Assembly (NCBI GenBank): GCA_964633825.1
Contig: CAZWHE010000045.1
Location: 1-25,652 of the forward strand
Source: CAZWHE01 sp964633825
GTDB taxonomy: Bacteria > Planctomycetota > B15-G4 > CAYZWU01
Reading direction: 5' to 3'
Length of the DNA stretch: 25,652 nt
The first letter of the stretch is position 1, and the number at the start of each line of letters is the position of its first letter. The notes beneath the pieces are model-generated. The model did not search any database. It had not been told where the DNA came from and saw only the letters and a program-made list of their open reading frames with translations. Shown in pieces: positions 23,851 to 25,652 of the stretch. Both the position numbers and the translations under genes were made by a program.

Positions 23851-25296
23851 CTACACTTTTACCTCCTCCGCCTCCTCATTGAGAAGGTCCTTTCTCTGCA
23901 TGATGATGGGATAAACGATTTCGTTCAGGAAAGAATCGACCTGCCGTGACGAGCATCCGGTGTAAAGAAGAGGATCCTGGATTTCACCACCCCTCTCGGA
24001 AATCACACCCGCAAAGGCGCTGTCTGCACGGAGCCGATTCATGAGATCGCTTCTTCCCCCCGTTTCCTTCTGCTTCTGCGCCGCGTCCATGGCGTGCCGC
24101 CTGATCTTCTCGTGCAGCACCTGCCTGTCTCCGCCGGCCCGAACCGCCGCCATGAGTATGTTTTCCGTGGCCATGGCGCTGAGCTCATCATCCATGTTGT
24201 CCCGGACAACAGCGGGATGGACAACGAGGCCCGATATCACGTTCCGGTAAAGAGCCAGTATGGCATCAACGGCGAGAAACGCTTCGGGAACAACGATTCT
24301 GCGGCCCGCCGAATCATCGAGTGTCCTTTCGAGCCACTGGTTGGCGGCCGTGTGAAGCGGGTTGGACGCCAGGGTCATGACATACCTGGCCAGCGACGAG
24401 ATTCTCTCGCACCGCATGGGGTTCCGCTTGTAAGCCATGGCCGATGAGCCGACCTGGTCTTTTTCAAAGGGTTCCTCGAGCTCCCTCTCATGGGCCAGGA
24501 GACGAACATCAACGGCGAACTTTGCCGCCGAGGCAGCGATTCCGGCAAGCACGGAGAGGAGCCTGGCATCGACCTTTCGCGGAAAGGTCTGGCCCGTTAC
24601 GGGAAAGGAACCGGAAAAACCCATCCTCCGAGTTACCAGCTCGTCGAGCTGCCGGACCTTATCGTGATCGCCTTCAAAGAGCTTCAGATAGGAAGCCTGG
24701 GTCCCCGTGGTCCCTTTCACGCCGCGGAAGGCCAGGTTTTCCAGGAAATGCTCCAGGTCCTCGAGATCCATGAGAAGATCCTGAAGCCAAAGACACGCCC
24801 TTTTGCCTATCGTCGTCAGCTGGGCGGGTTGAAAGTGGGTGTATGCCAGAGTGGCCGTCTCGCCCTGTTTTTCCGCAAAAGCGCTCAGCGCCGAAACGGT
24901 GTTGACCAAGCCGGTGCGGACAAGAGCGCAGGCGTCGCGAATCATGATGAGGTCGGCGTTATCAACGACAAAACAGGACGTGGCGCCGAGATGAATCACA
25001 CCCCCTGCTTGGGGACAGGCTTTTGCGAACGTCTTGATATGGGCCATCACGTCATGGCGGATGCGGCGCTCCTCGGCCGCGGCTTCATCGAAATCGATAT
25101 CATCGATCGACTTTCGCATGGCGCTGACCTGCTCCACCGTAATCGGAAGCCCGAGCTTGCGCTGAGCATCGGCCAGTTCGACCCAGAGAAGCCGCCACGT
25201 CCTGATCTTTCTGCGCTCAGAAAAAACTTCGAGCATGCCGCCCGAAGCATATCGCGTCACCAGCGGGGAGTTGTAGCGGTCGCGTAGATCCTTCAT
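23851..25296 (-). CDS. purB: Adenylosuccinate lyase
   Basis: Acts twice in purine synthesis: splits SAICAR to AICAR plus fumarate, and adenylosuccinate to AMP plus fumarate. The AICAR it makes is the substrate of PurH, encoded in the same window. The 481 residues match the longer form of the fumarase/aspartase superfamily seen in eukaryotes and some bacteria. Conserved regions are YNSPLVTRYASGGMLEVFSE at the N-terminus, VIHLGATSCFVVDNADLI, ETATLAYTHFQPAQLTTIGK with the catalytic His, GVKGTTGTQASY, and the flexible signature loop VGSSAMAYKRNPMRCE (about residue 283-298) with its catalytic Ser. AAAGGAGAGAG sits directly before ATG 25296. It follows the VanZ-like gene by 49 nt and may be cotranscribed with it. 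Confidence 0.96.
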   Translation of the reverse strand: MKDLRDRYNSPLVTRYASGGMLEVFSERRKIRTWRLLWVELADAQRKLGLPITVEQVSAMRKSIDDIDFDEAAAEERRIRHDVMAHIKTFAKACPQAGGVIHLGATSCFVVDNADLIMIRDACALVRTGLVNTVSALSAFAEKQGETATLAYTHFQPAQLTTIGKRACLWLQDLLMDLEDLEHFLENLAFRGVKGTTGTQASYLKLFEGDHDKVRQLDELVTRRMGFSGSFPVTGQTFPRKVDARLLSVLAGIAASAAKFAVDVRLLAHERELEEPFEKDQVGSSAMAYKRNPMRCERISSLARYVMTLASNPLHTAANQWLERTLDDSAGRRIVVPEAFLAVDAILALYRNVISGLVVHPAVVRDNMDDELSAMATENILMAAVRAGGDRQVLHEKIRRHAMDAAQKQKETGGRSDLMNRLRADSAFAGVISERGGEIQDPLLYTGCSSRQVDSFLNEIVYPIIMQRKDLLNEEAEEVKV

Positions 25297-25345
25297 CTCT
25301 CTCCTTTCGCAAGCGATGGGCTTTTTTGAATCCGGGGCAACCCGG

Positions 25346-25652
25346 TTAATGACATTCGAACCAGGCCATGGCCAGGCCTGCCAGGACCAGTCCGCAGCTG
25401 GTCATCCAGAAGACCCCCGTCGAAAGCCAGCGGTCCAAAAGGTGTTTGAGCGTGATGACGGCCAGAAAGCCTCCGATCATGTCGTTCACCACATCCAGGA
25501 CAGACATGGTTCTGCCTGTAAATGACTGGTGATATTCGTCGGAAGCGCCGTAAATCAGAACGATCCCCAGAACAAGAATCACGGAAGCCAGCGGGAACGA
25601 GCTCCCCTCTTCGGCCTTGAAAAACCTTCGGACAAAGAGAAGAAGTAGGGCC
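25346..25652 (-). CDS. VanZ-family membrane protein (5' partial)
   Basis: The last 101 residues are visible. The frame is open to the window edge, so the gene begins outside. The core GASDEYHQSFTGRTMSVLDVVNDMIGG is the conserved centre of VanZ-like proteins (xSDExHQxFxPGRxxSxxDVxxNxxGxxxG). It is preceded by a hydrophobic segment (LASVILVLGIVLIY) and followed by a final hydrophobic helix (SCGLVLAGLAMAWF). The family is named for a teicoplanin-resistance accessory protein, but most members, likely this one too, have no known role. An internal GTG at 25582 could be mistaken for the start, but protein-like sequence continues upstream of it. Confidence 0.82.
   Translation of the reverse strand, partial: ALLLLFVRRFFKAEEGSSFPLASVILVLGIVLIYGASDEYHQSFTGRTMSVLDVVNDMIGGFLAVITLKHLLDRWLSTGVFWMTSCGLVLAGLAMAWFECH

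Noticed and set aside
25329..25345. Terminator after the VanZ-family gene
   Set aside because: A 5-bp CCGGG/CCCGG stem exists, but on the minus strand it is followed by an A-run rather than T.

Overview
The window is a GC-rich stretch of chromosome from a Gram-negative bacterium. The lptB gene for lipopolysaccharide transport, signal peptidase I and several exported proteins point to an outer membrane. A FliA/WhiG-type sigma factor, an HD-GYP response regulator, a very large Ser/Thr-kinase/sigma-54 regulator and a secreted protein with an Sm-like N-terminal motif suggest a signalling-rich lineage, perhaps Planctomycetes-like or an uncultured candidate phylum. No ribosomal gene is present to fix the taxonomy. 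Most of the content is chromosomal housekeeping and no prophage or CRISPR array is visible.

Plus strand, 1-8810: the 3' part of a FliA/WhiG sigma factor, a 198-bp palindromic MITE-like element, then birA, a DUF1232 membrane protein, rph, rdgB, lepB and lptB (rph-rdgB-lepB linked by 4-bp stop/start overlaps), an HD-GYP response regulator, and etfB-etfA. LepB carries an unusual insert of about 220 residues between its catalytic boxes.

Minus strand, 12806-8820: a compact operon coaB-coaC-prfB-purH. CoaB and CoaC are separate proteins in reversed order rather than a Dfp fusion, and prfB keeps the +1 programmed frameshift at an in-frame TGA. Upstream (13739-12996) is an exported protein of unknown function.

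Centre, 14003-20946: a 1747-residue regulator (minus strand) with a Ser/Thr kinase domain, a degenerate ATPase-like region, TPR repeats, a GAF domain, a sigma-54 AAA+ domain and a Fis-type HTH. It is divergent from a secreted 523-residue protein (plus strand) that resembles a zinc peptidase with altered catalytic residues. Their 128-bp spacer holds overlapping back-to-back promoters.

Right, 21001-25652: a 164-residue helical protein preceded by a near-consensus sigma-54 (-24/-12) promoter and an upstream 14-bp palindrome, which makes it a natural candidate target for the nearby sigma-54 activator. Then come tRNA-Gly(GCC) with its terminator, an exported double-PDZ protein with a Cys/Gly/His-rich tail, a terminator between convergent genes, purB, and a partial VanZ-family gene running off the window. 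The most interesting possible system is the kinase/sigma-54 regulator with its neighbours and the linked sigma-54 promoter. The regulatory link is inferred, not shown.
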